A stretch of 64,000 nucleotides of DNA, taken from the NCBI GenBank assembly GCA_029465975.1, contig CM055728.1, positions 23,002,585 through 23,066,584 of the forward strand, in the 5' to 3' direction. This stretch comes from Dallia pectoralis. Lineage: Eukaryota; Chordata; Actinopteri; Esociformes; Umbridae. The notes under the pieces were generated by a model. That model was not told where the DNA came from, made no database searches, and was given only the letters and a program-made list of their open reading frames with translations. Both the position numbers and the translations under genes were made by a program. Positions 63,301 through 64,000 of the stretch are shown piece after piece (position 1 is the stretch's first letter; every line of letters begins with the position of its first letter).

Positions 63301-64000
63301 ATTCGAACCCTCCTCTGGACATTCGTCAAGTCGCTCCAGGTCAGTGAAATACTCTGACAGAGACCAAGACAAACGTTCAGAGACGGGCCTACACACTTTT
63401 GTCCTGTAGATTGTGTTAATACAGGTGTGTGGTTTCCACCTCTCCTTGTGCACAGGCCTTGCCATATGTCGGTCTTCTCATTGCCATGATCTTCTTCATC
63501 TATGCTGTGATTGGCATGCAGGTGGGGTCTCCTCACACACACTATAACACCTTGGAAAAGGATTTCAACTGCAGCTTGTTTCAGTCTGTCCTATTCTCTC
63601 ACGCTTTGCAGACGTTTGGAAAGATTGCGATAGATGACAACTCGCATATCAACAGGAACAACAACTTCCAGACCTTCTTCATGTCTGTTCTGCTTCTCTT
63701 CAGGTAGAATCTGCATGAGGGGAAGACAGTGTCTCCTTTTGTCCTCTTTCTCAGTCTAACGCGTTTCTCTCAGTCCTAACCCGCGTCTCTCTCTCAGTCC
63801 TAATGTGTCTCTCTTTCAGTCCATACGTGTATATATCCCTCGCTCCTGATGTGTTTATGCTCCTGTAGGTGTGCTACTGGAGAACAGTGGCAGGAGATCA
63901 TGCTGGCAGCACTGCCAGGGAGACGCTGTGACCCTGAGTCAGACTTTGAGCCCGGGGAGGAGAGCATGTGCGGAAGTAACCTGGCCTACATCTACTTCAT
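51779..64000 (+). CDS. cacna1f: L-type voltage-gated calcium channel alpha-1F subunit (Cav1.4), C-terminal part beyond window
   Basis: This is the pore-forming subunit of the Cav1.4 channel, which drives transmitter release at photoreceptor ribbon synapses. Thirty-five exons, 51779-51993 to 63869-64000+, join in phase into 1,370 codons covering repeats I-IV up to the repeat IV pore. All four selectivity-filter glutamates are present: TMEGWTD (I), TGEDWNA (II), STFEGWPQ (III), ATGEQWQ (IV). The beta-subunit site in the I-II linker is RQMEEDMCGYMDWLIEAE. The II-III loop is short and acidic, as in Cav1.4. L-type identity is clear; F rather than C, D or S rests on the acidic loop and on linkage to praf2 and gpkow. 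The ATG at 51779 is the first Met in the exon, but the frame stays open upstream to a stop at 51677, so an upstream exon remains possible. Confidence 0.93.
51994..52273 (+). other. cacna1f: U12-type (AT-AG) intron 1 of cacna1f
   Basis: The donor reads TGGAA|ATATCCTTC, an exact match to the U12 donor consensus ATATCCTT. No GT donor nearby keeps the frame. A branch-like CCCCCTAAC at 52252-52260 places the branch adenosine about 14 bases before the acceptor cag|A, the short distance typical of minor introns. The join restores VEWK/PFDIF, as expected for the family. The intron ends in AG, not AC. Confidence 0.85.
52380..53657. other. cacna1f: cacna1f intron 2
   Basis: This intron is mostly unique sequence. 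At 53392-53610 it holds an imperfect CCATACCACACC/CTTTACCATA tandem repeat just before exon 3. No exon is seen inside. Confidence 0.6.
53866..54121. repeat. Imperfect tandem repeat in cacna1f intron 3
   Basis: About seven diverged copies of CTGACTGTTTGGTTGTTGTT with ACAGTATTGTA. It reaches the acceptor of exon 4, so it supplies that acceptor's T-rich tract. Confidence 0.8.
55556..55895. repeat. 43 bp tandem repeat in cacna1f intron 9
   Basis: About eight copies of a unit containing TCACTGTTCCTGTCTTAATA and TCTGACATCCCGTCATTCTC. Confidence 0.9.
56402..56496. repeat. 15 bp tandem repeat in cacna1f intron 12
   Basis: Six copies of CCACACCCGTCTGTT directly after the exon 12 donor. Confidence 0.9.
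56563..57210 (-). mobile_element. Probable solo LTR in cacna1f intron 12
   Basis: A 648-base element begins TGTCACGA and ends TCGTTACA (TG...CA), flanked by the 5-base duplication GCTAT at 56558-56562 and 57211-57215. AATAAAG on the minus strand near 56637 suggests minus orientation. There is no coding sequence. Terminal dinucleotides and duplication length fit a Gypsy-type LTR left by recombination. Confidence 0.7.
58326..58468 (+). other. cacna1f: U12-type (GT-AG) intron 15 of cacna1f
   Basis: The donor GGAAACT|GTATCCTTTT matches the U12 GT-AG consensus GTATCCTTT. The likely branch site is TTTCCTAAT at 58441-58449, about 20 bases before the acceptor gatcag at 58463-58468. The join restores GNYILLNVFLAIAVDNL. 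A nearer cag at 58453-58455 would shift the frame. Confidence 0.75.
58469..61503 (+). other. cacna1f: cacna1f II-III loop and repeat III, exons 16-27
   Basis: Exons 58469-58541, 58666-58729, 58917-58974, 59056-59152, 59268-59397, 59569-59628, 59782-59888, 60499-60586, 60681-60788, 60877-60929, 61060-61206, 61302-61503. Exon 16 ends S6 of repeat II (ILLNVFLAIAVDNLAGDGG). Exons 17-18 code a dense acidic run (EEEEDWDDDEDKEDEDAG). Repeat III: S1 FTNLILVFIILSSISLAAED, S2 YADYAFTSIFTVEIILK, S4 AISVVKIFRVLKVLRPLRAI, pore MLALFTVSTFEGWPQ, S6 ISVFFIIYIIIIAFFMMNIF. Confidence 0.92.
59889..60498. other. cacna1f: cacna1f intron 22 with GT microsatellite
   Basis: It contains a GT-rich run at 60255-60355. 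No in-frame extra exon was found. Confidence 0.6.
61599..64000 (+). other. cacna1f: cacna1f III-IV linker and repeat IV to pore, exons 28-35 (35 cut by window edge)
   Basis: Exons 61599-61757, 61875-61985, 62566-62649, 62956-62976, 63160-63339, 63456-63521, 63612-63703, 63869-64000+. Repeat IV: S1 FEYIMFVLILLNTLTLAVQ, S2 FNSVMDILNLIFTVLFTVEM, S3 AWNTFDALIVVGSVLDIMV, S4 VSITFFRLFRVLRLVKLLSK, S5 ALPYVGLLIAMIFFIYAVIG. Exon 31 is a 21-base microexon (GGDEDGE). The following S3-S4 loop is Ala/Val/Gly-rich. The segment after S5 reads MQTFGK. The window ends in the outer part of S6. Confidence 0.9.
61986..62545 (+). repeat. Four tandem copies of a 141 bp unit filling cacna1f intron 29
   Basis: CAGGCTAGCAGTAGACACAT recurs at about 61996, 62138, 62279 and 62420, followed each time by the same TA-rich and GT-rich sequence. 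The first copy begins at the exon 29 donor (ACACAT|gtgtgttcaac). The array occupies essentially the whole intron. Confidence 0.93.

Overview
This window is eukaryotic, vertebrate and almost certainly from a teleost fish. Genes are split into many short exons with GT-AG introns and vertebrate-type proteins. The interspersed repeats are of fish type: Tc1-like and hAT transposons, a Rex/L2-like LINE fragment, and the repeat family carrying TTTAGCAGACGCTCTTATCC. CA/GT microsatellites are plentiful. I cannot name the species. No bacterial or phage gene system is present.

Layout. About 0.2-15.5 kb, minus strand: eleven coding exons of a MAGI-family scaffold gene (PDZ, degenerate guanylate kinase, WW, PDZ, PDZ, start of another PDZ), cut off by the left edge. 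A probable non-coding first exon lies near 32.06 kb, so 15.5-32 kb would be its long first intron. That stretch is filled with minisatellites and transposon remnants. 33.4-41.7 kb, plus: gpkow (11 exons, complete). 42.4-43.7 kb, minus: pqbp1 (6 exons, complete), tail-to-tail with gpkow. 44.6-46.3 kb, plus: timm17b (6 exons, complete), head-to-head with pqbp1. 47.0-48.0 kb, plus: praf2 (3 exons, complete). 51.8-64.0 kb, plus: cacna1f, the L-type calcium channel Cav1.4 alpha-1 subunit, 35 exons covering repeat I to the repeat IV pore, cut off by the right edge. I derived every exon by reading splice sites and checking that phases match through each transcript.

The gene set (MAGIX-like, GPKOW, PQBP1, TIMM17B, PRAF2, CACNA1F) matches the neighbourhood on human Xp11.23, so this is a conserved block. 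The genes do not form one pathway. gpkow and pqbp1 both act in the spliceosome, timm17b in mitochondrial protein import, praf2 in ER/Golgi membranes, cacna1f at photoreceptor synapses, and MAGI proteins scaffold junctions and synapses.

The non-coding DNA is unusually rich in minisatellites, with some twenty arrays. Two are instructive. One consists of tandem copies of the first 35 bases of a MAGI intron, so it multiplies the splice donor. The other appears to have grown inside a Tc1-like transposase remnant, since an unexpanded relative lies 8 kb away. cacna1f also carries two introns with U12-type (minor spliceosome) signals.
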